This document shows positions 16,033 through 24,846 of a DNA stretch of 64,000 nucleotides, in pieces. Source of the DNA: Promicromonospora sp. AC04 (GTDB lineage: Bacteria > Actinomycetota > Actinomycetes > Actinomycetales > Cellulomonadaceae). The stretch spans positions 225,498 to 289,497 of the forward strand of contig NZ_QBUG01000007.1 of the NCBI RefSeq assembly GCF_003058225.1, in the 5' to 3' direction. The notes beneath the pieces were generated by a model. The model saw only the letters and a list, made by a program, of their open reading frames with translations. It had not been told where the DNA came from and did no database searches. How positions within the stretch are numbered: the stretch's first letter is position 1; each line of letters starts with the position of its first letter. The position numbers were made by a program, and so were the translations under genes.

Positions 16033-17805
16033 GTGGGGCCACAGTACGAGCCGCTTCTGCCGGGGATCGCGTTTGGCGGCTACCGGTCTTTCGCGAAGAG
16101 CCAGAAATTCCTGTTCCCGACAAAGGTCACGGTTCTGGCGGGCGTGAACAACAGCGGCAAGTCGAACGTCCTGAGGTTCCTCCAGGATGTGCTCCCCACG
16201 CTCGGCGGTCGCCGAGAACGCCAGCGCATGCAGATGCAGGCCCCGACACTTTCCGACCTAGATCGTCCTCGGGGGTTTGAGGGTGCCGCGACTTTCGAGA
16301 TCGGCTTCCCGACCACCCTCAGTCCCGCCGGCACAGACTCTCCACAGGTGCTGGCGCGTGAGGCACATCGCCAACAAAGCCTTCCTGCGTACCAGAACGC
16401 CGTGATGAGGATGCTGTCTGACGACGGCCTGGTCTACTGGTCGCGATACGCGACTGGTGACGGTGCCACACCCTCGCCCTCGGCGGACTCCGTGGGGACG
16501 GCAATGGCGCTATGGCCCGACTACTCGGCGACGTTCAGGAATGTTCTCGACGTCCTCGGCGGTGGGACCGTGGAAGAACGTGATGTGATGACTCGGCTCC
16601 TGGAGTCGATCCCGATCCCACTTGTTCCCACGGTCGTCACCATCGCTGGGTCTCGGCGAGTCGAGGCCAAAGAAGGAGACCCCGACTGGAGCTCAGGCCA
16701 GGGAATCATTGGGGCGCTCGCCAAACTTCAGAACCCGACACACGGCGACTGGGAGCAGTCACAGTCGAGCTGGCAGGCGATCAACCGATTCGTACAGACC
16801 GTTCTTGGTGACACCGACGTGCGCCTTAACGTCCCGCACGACCTCTCGACGATCCAGGTGGCGACGGCTCAGCGCGTTCTCCCGCTCAGCAACCTCGGGA
16901 GCGGCGTCGAGCAAGTCGTCGTGCTTGCCGCGGCAGCGACCGTGGTTTCGAAGACGTTGGTCTGCGTCGAGGAGCCGGAGACCAACCTCCATCCATTGCT
17001 GCAGAAGAAGTTGCTGCGATACCTCACCGACGAGACGGACAACCAGTACGTCATCGCGACGCACTCCTCGCACTTCCTGGATGACTCTCGCGCCACGGCC
17101 TACAACGTCCGGCTGACGGTGGAGGGAACGCAAGCTCAGGTCGCCAGGCGGCAGCACGAACTGGTTCAGATCTGCAACGACCTCGGATATCGTCCATCCG
17201 ACCTGCAGCAAGCGAACTGCGTGATCTGGGTGGAGGGCCCGTCCGACCGCACGTACGTCCGCCGATGGCTCGAGTTGGTCGACCCGGTTCTCGCCGAGGG
17301 TATCGACTACAGCGTGATGTTCTACGGCGGCCGCCTCCTCTCGCATCTCAGCGTTAGCGAGGGGGCCCTGAACGACTTCATCAGCCTTCGGCGCCTGAAC
17401 CAGGTCGGCGCGGTCCTAATCGACTCGGACAGGACCGGGCCGAGGAAGCGCATCAACGCAACGAAGCAACGAATCTGCTTGGAGTTCAGTGAGGGCGAAC
17501 CCGCGCCCGGTCTCGCCTGGGTCACCGACGGGTACACGGTCGAGAACTACATCCCTGCCGATGTACTCACGAAGGCGGTCGGCCAGATCCATCCGACGAC
17601 CGCCTTCGAATCCGGTGACAAGTGGACGAACCCGTTTCCCAAGCGCGAGAAGGGTGCACAATTCGACAAGATCGCGATCGCGCAGGCGGTGGCCGAGCTC
17701 TTGGAACCGCGGCACCTCGACGTCCGCGACCTTCGTAAGCAGGTCACGGCCCTGCGTGACTTCATCCGCACGGCGAACGGCCACTCGATCGCGCCAGCGC
17801 AATGA
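16033..17805 (+). CDS. OLD-family ATPase with TOPRIM nuclease domain
   Basis: A 590-residue protein starting at a GTG (16033) with GAAGGG 6 bases upstream. The N-terminal ABC-type ATPase has Walker A GVNNSGKSN (37-45), a signature-like NLGSGVEQVV (about 287-296) and Walker B CVEEPETNLHP (about 311-321), followed by a switch-region ATHSSHFLDD. The C-terminal TOPRIM domain shows VIWVEGPSDRTYV (about 398-410) with the catalytic Glu and VLIDSDR (about 461-467) with the DxD, then DGYTVENYIP typical of OLD proteins. Length and order match P2 Old and GajA-like nucleases that act against phages. No UvrD-like GajB partner is adjacent; the next gene is a GHKL/STAS-like protein. Likely stand-alone OLD or part of a different two-gene unit. 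Confidence 0.88.
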   Translation: MGPQYEPLLPGIAFGGYRSFAKSQKFLFPTKVTVLAGVNNSGKSNVLRFLQDVLPTLGGRRERQRMQMQAPTLSDLDRPRGFEGAATFEIGFPTTLSPAGTDSPQVLAREAHRQQSLPAYQNAVMRMLSDDGLVYWSRYATGDGATPSPSADSVGTAMALWPDYSATFRNVLDVLGGGTVEERDVMTRLLESIPIPLVPTVVTIAGSRRVEAKEGDPDWSSGQGIIGALAKLQNPTHGDWEQSQSSWQAINRFVQTVLGDTDVRLNVPHDLSTIQVATAQRVLPLSNLGSGVEQVVVLAAAATVVSKTLVCVEEPETNLHPLLQKKLLRYLTDETDNQYVIATHSSHFLDDSRATAYNVRLTVEGTQAQVARRQHELVQICNDLGYRPSDLQQANCVIWVEGPSDRTYVRRWLELVDPVLAEGIDYSVMFYGGRLLSHLSVSEGALNDFISLRRLNQVGAVLIDSDRTGPRKRINATKQRICLEFSEGEPAPGLAWVTDGYTVENYIPADVLTKAVGQIHPTTAFESGDKWTNPFPKREKGAQFDKIAIAQAVAELLEPRHLDVRDLRKQVTALRDFIRTANGHSIAPAQ

Positions 17806-18132
17806 GCAAGGTTTGTGGCCACGTGTAGGAACTTCTCGAAGATCCACGGTTGCCCGGCGGAGCCTGCCACCACCCGTTCCTGCTCGTGCTGATGGTGGCG
17901 ACTCTCTTCGGACTGCTCCGGTAGCAAGACAATGGGGCCCAGTTCGCAGGAGCCGGTACGAGCGTCATCCGCTCGATGCACGCTCGGATCCACTCGCTGA
18001 AGCGTCATACAACATGGGTGGTCCACAGAGCTACCGCGGGTGAACTTGGCTCGCACCTGGGTGAACTCGCGTCCCGCTGCCACCGAGCGCGTAGGCAGAA
18101 CCACCTTTGTCAGGTAACTTCCGGACAAGGCT
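17806..18132. other. gap between the OLD-like gene and the GHKL gene
   Basis: 327 bases with no convincing open frame in either direction. Not a tight operon spacing, so the GHKL gene may have its own promoter here. Confidence 0.5.
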
Positions 18133-19395
18133 ATGCTGTCCCCGGACGGTCGATCCCTTAGGTTGAATGTGACAGATCCTACGAACACTCACGCCCACAT
18201 TAAGATTGACTATCTCAACTCGACTACCGCAACCAACACCCTGATTCGTACCTGGCGAACGCTTCGGGACGGCGCCCACGTCGTGGTCGACTTGAGCACA
18301 ACGGAACGCATTTACCCGAACGGCACCGTCCCACTGGCTGCAACGATCGCATACTTGAACAGCGTCCGGCCAGGATCAGTAGTCGTGGACGTCGGTGAGC
18401 AATCGAAATTGCATCACATTCAGTCACCACTTACGGTCCAGGGATTCGATCGCAGCCTGGGACATACCCGAACCAACTCGGTGTGGGTCTATCGATCTGA
18501 AGTCGAGGCTCAACAACTCGCGAACGATTTGATTGAATTCTTGGCCGATAACGTTCCTTGCGAAGAAGGTGTCATCGACACGTTGAATTGGTGCCTCTAT
18601 GAGGTAATGGACAACGTATTTCAACACAGCCAGGCCGAATCCGGATTCGTGATGATGCAACTCCACCGGACTCAGCGCCTGTGCGTCATCGGCGTTGCCG
18701 ACACTGGAATCGGAATCCAGAAATCCCTGGTAACCTCCGCGTCAATCCCCCGGCCAGAATTGAAGGACGCTGGACTTGCGATTGCAAAGGCACTCGAGCA
18801 GGGTGTGACGAGCAAGGTGCGGCTCAACCAGGGCAACGGACTCTTCGGTCTCCGGCGGGCAGTCGAGCTCAACGGTGGGTCCCTATCCGTTCGTTCCGGA
18901 CGGGGCACGTGGCAGTTGCAGAAAGGCGCTGTTGAGCACTCACACACCCCCTCAACTCCCGTGCCCGAAGCCGAGAATCACCAGGCGACGCTCGTTGACT
19001 GGCGGCTTGAATGTGCCAAGAGGGTACGAATCGACGAGGCGCTCGGCGGATCGTACGCGCCGATTAATGAATTTCTTGAATCCATCGAGGATCCAGAAGG
19101 CGCATATAGAGTTCCCGTGGTGGACATCGAGCGCGCTCTCGGATCTCGCAAACTGGGAGCCGAGATCCGCACACGTCTTGAGAACTATCTCCGGGCGGGC
19201 GCGCGCTATATCGTCCTCGATTTCAAAGGCGTCGGAGTCATTTCTTCCAGCTTCGCGGATGAAGTGCTAGCCAAGCTCGCAGAGTCCATGGGTGAGTTGG
19301 AGTTCCGCCGTCGCATCTATGTTGACAGCGCCTCGATCACGAACCGAGGTCTTATCGATCGGGCTATTGCACTGCGGTTGGGCCAATCTCCGTAA
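18133..19395 (+). CDS. GHKL ATPase flanked by STAS-like domains (C-terminal DUF4325 type)
   Basis: A 420-residue cytosolic protein. Residues 25-105 resemble a STAS-like fold. Residues 145-262 form a histidine-kinase-type ATPase: N box WCLYEVMDNVFQHS (153-166), G1 VADTGIGI (188-195), and G2 QGNGLFGL (233-240). There is no H box or dimerisation domain of a true kinase. Residues 325-415 (VVDIERALGSRKL, then YIVLDFKGVGVISSSFADEV) match the DUF4325 STAS-like family, usually encoded as a separate gene beside such ATPases. This resembles anti-sigma or partner-switching architecture fused in one chain. Start uncertain: the ATG at 18133 lacks a good ribosome site, and a GTG near 18169 is possible. Role with the upstream OLD nuclease is inference. 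Confidence 0.8.
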   Translation: MLSPDGRSLRLNVTDPTNTHAHIKIDYLNSTTATNTLIRTWRTLRDGAHVVVDLSTTERIYPNGTVPLAATIAYLNSVRPGSVVVDVGEQSKLHHIQSPLTVQGFDRSLGHTRTNSVWVYRSEVEAQQLANDLIEFLADNVPCEEGVIDTLNWCLYEVMDNVFQHSQAESGFVMMQLHRTQRLCVIGVADTGIGIQKSLVTSASIPRPELKDAGLAIAKALEQGVTSKVRLNQGNGLFGLRRAVELNGGSLSVRSGRGTWQLQKGAVEHSHTPSTPVPEAENHQATLVDWRLECAKRVRIDEALGGSYAPINEFLESIEDPEGAYRVPVVDIERALGSRKLGAEIRTRLENYLRAGARYIVLDFKGVGVISSSFADEVLAKLAESMGELEFRRRIYVDSASITNRGLIDRAIALRLGQSP

Positions 19396-19759
19396 CAGGC
19401 CGCGGCACCCGCTCCATCGCACGCACCGTGTCGCTCACCGAAGCTCCGGGCGCGCCAGCGTCGGGATGGTGGAATCCCGCAGGGCATCGGCCCCGCAAGC
19501 TCGCCGTCGGGATGGGACTGCTGCACTTGGGCTGAGGCACCCCCACCAGCCCCAGCCCTGCAGCACGTCGTCCGTGCTGTCAAGATTTCTGGGGCCGTCC
19601 CTGTGCCGATCACGCACGCAATGGGTGAATCTACATCTTCACCCGCCGTCTCTGCGGAGGGGCACCCATGCAGCAAATAGCATCAAACATGCGCCGAACG
19701 GCCGAGCGGTCCGAGGCGGATGGGCTGCGCGGATACATCCGTGAACACAGGAGGTTCAG
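19396..19759. other. gap upstream of the lipoprotein gene
   Basis: 364 bases. Short frames are present but none has a ribosome site or protein-like composition. The last bases carry the GGAGG of the next gene. Nothing else recognised. Confidence 0.5.
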
Positions 19760-20302
19760 GTGCGCATACGAACGCTCATCGCCAGAACTACCCTCATCGT
19801 TATGGCACTTAGCGGGTGCTCCGGCGGTGGGGAGCCAGCCAGCCCAGTTGTGACCAGTTCGGCGAAAACAGCTACCTCTCCTGCACAGCCCGAGACGGCA
19901 ACGCCGGAGCAGTTGGCATCGATCATCGCCGGCAACGAGACCGACTGGCGCGAGACGATCGACGGCGCGGGCGAGTGCAGGATGCTCTGGGTCGTTCCGT
20001 CGGATGACGCAGCGGTTCAGGCAAATGCCTTCTCGTGCTATCTGCGAGAGCAGACAATCGTCCTTTCCACCGGCAATGCGGCACGGGACCTACGTGAGCT
20101 GGCACCGCCGAACGACATGCGGAGCACCTACGACGAGACGCTGAGCGCGCTCGACGAGATCAGCAGCGTGGATCTCACTGGAGTGTGCGGGGAGGACTCG
20201 GTCCCTGCGGATTCCGACGAGTGCATCCAGACGCTCGGCACACTGTTCGCGGCCTACAACGGCTTCGAGAGCGTGCTCGACCAGTGGAAGCCCTACATTT
20301 AG
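19760..20302 (+). CDS. small secreted lipoprotein of unknown function
   Basis: A 180-residue lipoprotein starting at a GTG with GGAGG 5 bases upstream. The signal peptide MRIRTLIARTTLIVMALSGC ends in the lipobox LSGC with Cys20. A Ser/Thr/Pro/Ala linker of about 30 residues follows, then a globular acidic domain with four further Cys (ECRM, SCYL, VCGE, ECIQ) that could form two disulfides outside the cell. No family recognised. It is a host-surface type gene inside the mobile element; superinfection exclusion is one possibility, without direct evidence. Confidence 0.8.
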   Translation: MRIRTLIARTTLIVMALSGCSGGGEPASPVVTSSAKTATSPAQPETATPEQLASIIAGNETDWRETIDGAGECRMLWVVPSDDAAVQANAFSCYLREQTIVLSTGNAARDLRELAPPNDMRSTYDETLSALDEISSVDLTGVCGEDSVPADSDECIQTLGTLFAAYNGFESVLDQWKPYI

Positions 20303-20487
20303 GGCTCTTGGAGTCCGGGCCAGGCATACCCCGCTCGGACACTCGGGATCAGGACTTCTATACCCAGGAAAAGATCGACGGCCCCAGTTCCAGGGCCTCA
20401 ACCAGCAGACAGAACTGTCCGCGGGCTTGATCGAGCGCCGCGAGCGCTCCACTATGCGACTCGGTGCGTCACGATACGCTCAATCGG

Positions 20488-22584
20488 TCAGAACTTGGGC
20501 TTCTCAGCCGTGTCGACCCAAATGTATCGGGGCAATCTGGAAATCGGGATGGTATTACCTCGCCCGTGTTGTGCCAACATCGATTGCTCTGCGCGTTGGC
20601 ATCCCAACCGCCCAACAGCTAGAGACACGGCCTCCAGCGCTGCGCCCAGATTGTCGGCGTTGCCGATGCCCGCAACTACCAGAGGATGTTGATTGGGCGC
20701 GCGGCGCACGTCGGAGAGCAGTCGTTCTACAGTCGGTGCCGCTACGGGCTTGTCGATCGGCTGGCGGGACCGCACATGGACGCCGACCGGGTTGACACGG
20801 TCAGCAATCGCACTGAGTGCGAGCCCTTCATCCTCCTCCACTTCACGGACGTTCTGAGCTGCGTGTGTGCGTGCTGGCCCCTCATTGGCGTGCATCATGT
20901 CACCGCGCGCGTTCGCGAGATCTCGCCGCTTGGATTCTAGACTGCTGCGCAGGCTGGCTATCTCGGGAATAGTCAATAGGTCGTTGACCATCGCGAGGAT
21001 ATCTGCCAGCTCCCAGGCTTCCTCGTAGGCGCGGGCTCCGAATGCGAGGTGCTCGACAAATATAGGTTTCAGCACCTCAAGCGCCTCTGCTGACGGGGTG
21101 TTCCTCCCGGCGAAGCCGCGAGCCGCCAGGAGTTGGTGTCCCAACGTCGCGCCGTCAGGTGTCTCGCGTTCTGAGCTTGCGCGAAGCAACTGCAGGGAGA
21201 GTTCGAAGCGCCTTGCAGCCACCGAGGCAACGAGTGCGGCCTGGAACAAGAGCGTTCCGCACAATCGAGGGAGCTTCAACAGCTGGTCGCTGCCACCATC
21301 GCTCCGGTCGAGGGAAAGGCGGCGCAGGTCGTCGAACCACCAATGATCGGTCGAATCGTCGCCCCAGTATGCGGCCGAAGCCACAAGAGCGGCGGGGACA
21401 AGTGCCGCTTCGGTGAGTCGGTCGACGATTTGGCCGAGAGGTACGGACTCCAACTCGTTGATCGGCCGGGAAAGGTCCGGGTTCTCCTGCAGGCGCGTCA
21501 GCTCAGTTCGGAGTCGGTCGTGCGTACTGATGGCAACCTGTCGTTTGCCGAGATCGCGCTTCGTGGCGGCCACTGCCTCGGTCACGCTCAGGGGATGGCG
21601 AGCTTGTCGGTCTGCGATCGCGTCGACCGCGTCTGCGAGTCGACCGACTGTCTCGTCCGCGGGGCCCCTCACCTGTACAAACCGTCGCCGGTTCGCCAGG
21701 TCGGTTGCCTTCTGCTTGAGCTCAGCGAGGTCGAACCAGTACGACGGATAGCGCTCCAGGAGATCAGCGTCAAGAACGGCTCGCAGGGCAACGTCGTACT
21801 CGGCCGACCAGCCGACGGCCAACAGGGCGTAGTCGTTGAGAACGTTCTTGAGGAACGCCCGCAGTCCGTCGTCGTAAACAGCAAGCTCAGTGGTCGTGTT
21901 TCGCATCGCGGTCGGGGTCAAGTAGTCACCGTGCAGGTGGACGACAACGGCCCGCAGGGTGTGCAGTGGCGCCAGGCCGGACAGGTCCTCGACGGAGCGA
22001 GCGACGACGGGCTCAATCCCTTCGTCACGGAGTGCCTTCTCCATCAAGTGATCGAAGTTCAGCGTCAGGAACACTCGCAACTGGTTCGACTTTGCAAGGC
22101 GGGCTAGCGCCTTGTGGGCCCCGCTCGGCTGCGGTGCCTCGTGGTCCGCGTTCAACGTCTCTGGCTCGAAAAACTCCCGCAGCAACGCCTGTCGAGCGTG
22201 CTGTGTCGGCGCGAGCGTCTCCAGGAGGGATTCATAGGTTGCCTCGACGCCGTGTTGATTCTGGTACCACTCGTGAGGCTCGGAGATCTCATCCATGACC
22301 CCTTCAGCCCGCGCCACTCTACGAATGAGTTCTTCCTGCACGCCCCACGCAGACGGCACCTTGGCCGAAATCGAGACGCCCGCACCGAGAAGCACAGCAT
22401 GGGAGCCGGGCGTTGCGTCCAAAATGCTTGCCAGCGTCAGCACTGGGTCGAACGAACTGCCCAAGGGTCGCTGCAACTGGTTCTCGACCGGCTCTGTCTG
22501 CACTGCGGATGCTCCGTTCATCATGGGCCCATCGATAGCATGTCGCTCTCCCGACCGTCCGATAAAGGTCGGGTGAACTTGCAT
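20488..22584 (-). CDS. SIR2-domain protein, probable NAD-degrading defence effector
   Basis: A protein of about 698 residues. SIR2 motifs, numbered from the chosen start: VLLGAGVSISAKVPSAWG (about 64-81) as the NAD loop, FLTLNFDHLMEKAL (TxNxD type), VVVHLHGDY with the catalytic-type His, and LLAVGWSAEYDVALRAVL. The C-terminal 400 residues are mainly helical, with no nuclease or protease motif, and could be a sensor. Stand-alone SIR2 proteins with large C-terminal domains deplete NAD on phage infection in several known systems. Start uncertain: the ATG at 22584 has GAGG at a suitable distance, while 22689 and 22524 are alternatives. Transcribed against the left cargo genes. Confidence 0.85.
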   Translation of the reverse strand: MQVHPTFIGRSGERHAIDGPMMNGASAVQTEPVENQLQRPLGSSFDPVLTLASILDATPGSHAVLLGAGVSISAKVPSAWGVQEELIRRVARAEGVMDEISEPHEWYQNQHGVEATYESLLETLAPTQHARQALLREFFEPETLNADHEAPQPSGAHKALARLAKSNQLRVFLTLNFDHLMEKALRDEGIEPVVARSVEDLSGLAPLHTLRAVVVHLHGDYLTPTAMRNTTTELAVYDDGLRAFLKNVLNDYALLAVGWSAEYDVALRAVLDADLLERYPSYWFDLAELKQKATDLANRRRFVQVRGPADETVGRLADAVDAIADRQARHPLSVTEAVAATKRDLGKRQVAISTHDRLRTELTRLQENPDLSRPINELESVPLGQIVDRLTEAALVPAALVASAAYWGDDSTDHWWFDDLRRLSLDRSDGGSDQLLKLPRLCGTLLFQAALVASVAARRFELSLQLLRASSERETPDGATLGHQLLAARGFAGRNTPSAEALEVLKPIFVEHLAFGARAYEEAWELADILAMVNDLLTIPEIASLRSSLESKRRDLANARGDMMHANEGPARTHAAQNVREVEEDEGLALSAIADRVNPVGVHVRSRQPIDKPVAAPTVERLLSDVRRAPNQHPLVVAGIGNADNLGAALEAVSLAVGRLGCQRAEQSMLAQHGRGNTIPISRLPRYIWVDTAEKPKF

Positions 22585-22903
22585 GCCGCACCTCAGCATC
22601 CACCGTTCGCGTTGGGCGTCATCGTGTCCCCGTGTCCCCCACCCTCCGGTCAGGGCCGGACGGTCACTCAGACTTGAATCGCCGTCCACTCACAGCTTGT
22701 GCATTAGGTGTGTCGCCCTTACCAGAGCGGTCCGCGGGACCCGCTGCCCATCCGCTCGACTGCACCACGCAACCGTGTCAGTCGCGTCGCCGCGTCGTCA
22801 GTCACGTGCTGTGCGTCGCGCGGTGGTGCGTCGGCGCACGGGTGCTGGCTGGCTCGGTCCTGCCGGTGCCGGGGCGACGCGAGGCTGGGTCCCCCCAACC
22901 AGC

Positions 22904-22945
22904 CCAAGGGGCCACCATCCCTCGGGAGGGATGGTGGCCCCTTGG
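22904..22945. terminator. strong bidirectional terminator downstream of the HAD gene
   Basis: A perfect 19-bp stem, CCAAGGGGCCACCATCCCT with its complement around a CGGG loop, with TTT on the plus side. It lies about 80 bases past the HAD stop and closes the minus-strand xre-flavoprotein-HAD unit. The remaining bases of 22585-23027 show nothing else apart from the expected SIR2 promoter. Confidence 0.9.
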
Positions 22946-23027
22946 TTTCTACCCGCCGGAGCGGGCTTGCGGCTGGGCGGGTATGCGGGGTCTGGGGCTG
23001 CCCAGCCGCAAGATCGTTGGCGAGCAG

Positions 23028-24236
23028 CTACAGGCCGCTCAGGGGCAGTTCGAAACCGGCGGGGCCCCCGCCGGTGACGCTGCGCCACTGCGCACGGCGT
23101 CGGCCCTCGATCCCACGGGGATACGGCAGTTCGGCCTCCAGCGCGGCGGTTTCGATCGCGCGCATGGTGGTCCCGACTCCGGACGCGATCGGCCCGTGCC
23201 CAACCCACTGACCGTCCTGGACCGTCCCGGCTTCACACCGGGCGAGGTACGGGCCGGTCCCGTGCCAGACCCGGAGGACCACCGGACCGGGCGCGGTCCG
23301 CTCAGCGGTCGCAAGCTGCGCGGCCAGCGGCGACAGTTCATCGCCCACAACCGGGACCAGGGAAGTCAGAACAGGTATGGCCCCGGCCTGTTCGATCGTG
23401 CCGGTGGTCTGATCCGCGGTGCTGCGCACAATCGCAGGGGCCTGTCCCATCGCCACCGACCGTTCCGCCCAGGCCAGCATGTCCAGATCGTTCACGCCGT
23501 CGCCGACCGCCACCGTCCGCTCAGCGAGCACCTTCAGGTGAACACGCACTGCTTCGAGAGCGACGGCCTTGTTCACGCCCGGTGCGGTGACGTCGAGCCA
23601 GTTCGCCCCCTGCGGTGTGACCGTGGCACCGGTAGCGCGAAGCGTGTCTGTGTACCGACGGATCCCGGGTGCAGTGAACGCGATACGGGTCGACGGCTGG
23701 ACCATCAGGCTGTCCATCGGCACGATCTTCTGCTGCCCGTTCAGCTCGCTCGGCTCGAACCCGCCGCTGGTACGCCACCCCCGCCCGACATCTTCGACCG
23801 CCGCCCGCACGCCTGGAGCCACATCCAGGGCGCGACGGATCACCGATGCGGGATCGAAGGTCCGGGCCTCGACGACGTCGTATCCCGAAGGTGCAGCCGG
23901 GTCCAGGCGAACCGTCACGGCACCGTTCGAACACACGGCCCACTCGGTCGTGAGGCCCAGCCGCGTCGCGATCGGCAGCAGCCCCGCCAGAGATCTGCCC
24001 GAGGCCAGCACGATCTTGTGCCCGGCAGCGCGGGCCAGATCCAGAGCCTCGACCGTCCCGGATGGGATCCGACCGCCGCTGTCCACCAGCGTGCCGTCGA
24101 TGTCGAGCGCGACCAGCGTTCGTGCGTGGTCGGTTATCGCCTGGGCTGATCGGTCCGACGTGTCGGACCGTAGCGACACGTCACGACTCGCGGCCCGAGC
24201 TTCAATGTCCTGCTTGGCGAATGGCGGCATGGACAC
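23028..24236 (-). CDS. HAD-superfamily hydrolase with unknown C-terminal extension
   Basis: A 402-residue protein. After a 40-residue leader the HAD core begins with LVALDIDGTLVDSGGRIP (DxDGT nucleophile), then KIVLASGRSLAG (motif 2), GVNKAVALEAV with Lys (motif 3) and VAVGDGVNDLDMLAWAE (GDxxND metal site). This is the Cof-type phosphatase class acting on sugar or nucleotide phosphates. About 120 residues follow the HAD domain (from PVLTSLVPVV onward) with no recognised fold. The gene lies 70 bases after the flavoprotein gene and is probably in the same transcript. A GTG at 24236 or ATG two codons later could start it. Its substrate is unknown. Confidence 0.85.
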   Translation of the reverse strand: MSMPPFAKQDIEARAASRDVSLRSDTSDRSAQAITDHARTLVALDIDGTLVDSGGRIPSGTVEALDLARAAGHKIVLASGRSLAGLLPIATRLGLTTEWAVCSNGAVTVRLDPAAPSGYDVVEARTFDPASVIRRALDVAPGVRAAVEDVGRGWRTSGGFEPSELNGQQKIVPMDSLMVQPSTRIAFTAPGIRRYTDTLRATGATVTPQGANWLDVTAPGVNKAVALEAVRVHLKVLAERTVAVGDGVNDLDMLAWAERSVAMGQAPAIVRSTADQTTGTIEQAGAIPVLTSLVPVVGDELSPLAAQLATAERTAPGPVVLRVWHGTGPYLARCEAGTVQDGQWVGHGPIASGVGTTMRAIETAALEAELPYPRGIEGRRRAQWRSVTGGGPAGFELPLSGL

Positions 24237-24274
24237 AGACTCGCCGGGTCACCAGCGGACGCCAACGGCACCAC

Positions 24275-24290
24275 ACACCACGTGTGGTGT
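24275..24290. promoter_or_regulatory. palindromic operator-like site upstream of the HAD gene
   Basis: ACACCAC-GT-GTGGTGT, perfect 7-bp arms. ACACCAC and GTGGTGT recur in the inverted repeat at 26220-26251 upstream of the xre gene, suggesting one regulator acts at both. Confidence 0.5.
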
Positions 24291-24306
24291 CACAGGATGT
24301 CACTGA

Positions 24307-24846
24307 TCACGATCCCCGCTTCGCCGCGACGGAATCCAGCAGAGGCTCCCAGGGGAAGACATCCAGCGGAGCGTCCCCGCCCCCCGGGGCATGAGGTTCG
24401 AGCGGCCCGTTGACCACGTCGATGCCAGCCTCCTGGAGAGCATCGAGGCTGCGCCGGTAGACGGGGTTAGCGGCGAAGTTGGTGTTGACGTAGGGCGCGA
24501 CGGCGATGGGGATGGCCCGGCCGGTCTGCTCGGCCAGGCGCGTAAGCACGTACGTGTCCGCGATGCCTGCGGCCCACTTGTTGATCGTGTTGTAGGTCGC
24601 CGGAGCGACGATGACGGCGTCAGGGTCAGGCAGCGAGTACCCGACCGTGGTGTGGAAGTCGATCCGCACCGGACGTCCAAGCGTCTCCTCGATCGCGCGG
24701 ATCGCCTCCGGGTACACCGCGACCGCTTGCTGCGTCGCCAGGCAGTACACATCCCAACCTCGATCCATCGCGGCGGGCAGCAGTGCCGTGGCGACACGCG
24801 ATGTGGGACCGGCGGCGGTCACCACCACGAACAGCACGCCGGTCAT
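24307..24846 (-). CDS. flavoprotein of the PPC decarboxylase (EpiD/Dfp) family
   Basis: A 179-residue protein of the homo-oligomeric flavin-containing Cys decarboxylase fold. LFVVVTAAGPTSRVATALL is the N-terminal flavin-binding strand and loop. VIVAPATYNTINKWAAGIAD matches the PASANT-type motif and helix. VAPYVNTNFAANPVYRRSLD carries the N-x-x-M-like region, here without the usual Met. In coenzyme A synthesis this family decarboxylates phosphopantothenoylcysteine; EpiD-type relatives modify peptides. As a mobile-element gene coupled to an XRE/TPR regulator its role is unknown. The ATG overlaps the regulator stop by 4 bases. Confidence 0.85.
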   Translation of the reverse strand: MTGVLFVVVTAAGPTSRVATALLPAAMDRGWDVYCLATQQAVAVYPEAIRAIEETLGRPVRIDFHTTVGYSLPDPDAVIVAPATYNTINKWAAGIADTYVLTRLAEQTGRAIPIAVAPYVNTNFAANPVYRRSLDALQEAGIDVVNGPLEPHAPGGGDAPLDVFPWEPLLDSVAAKRGS

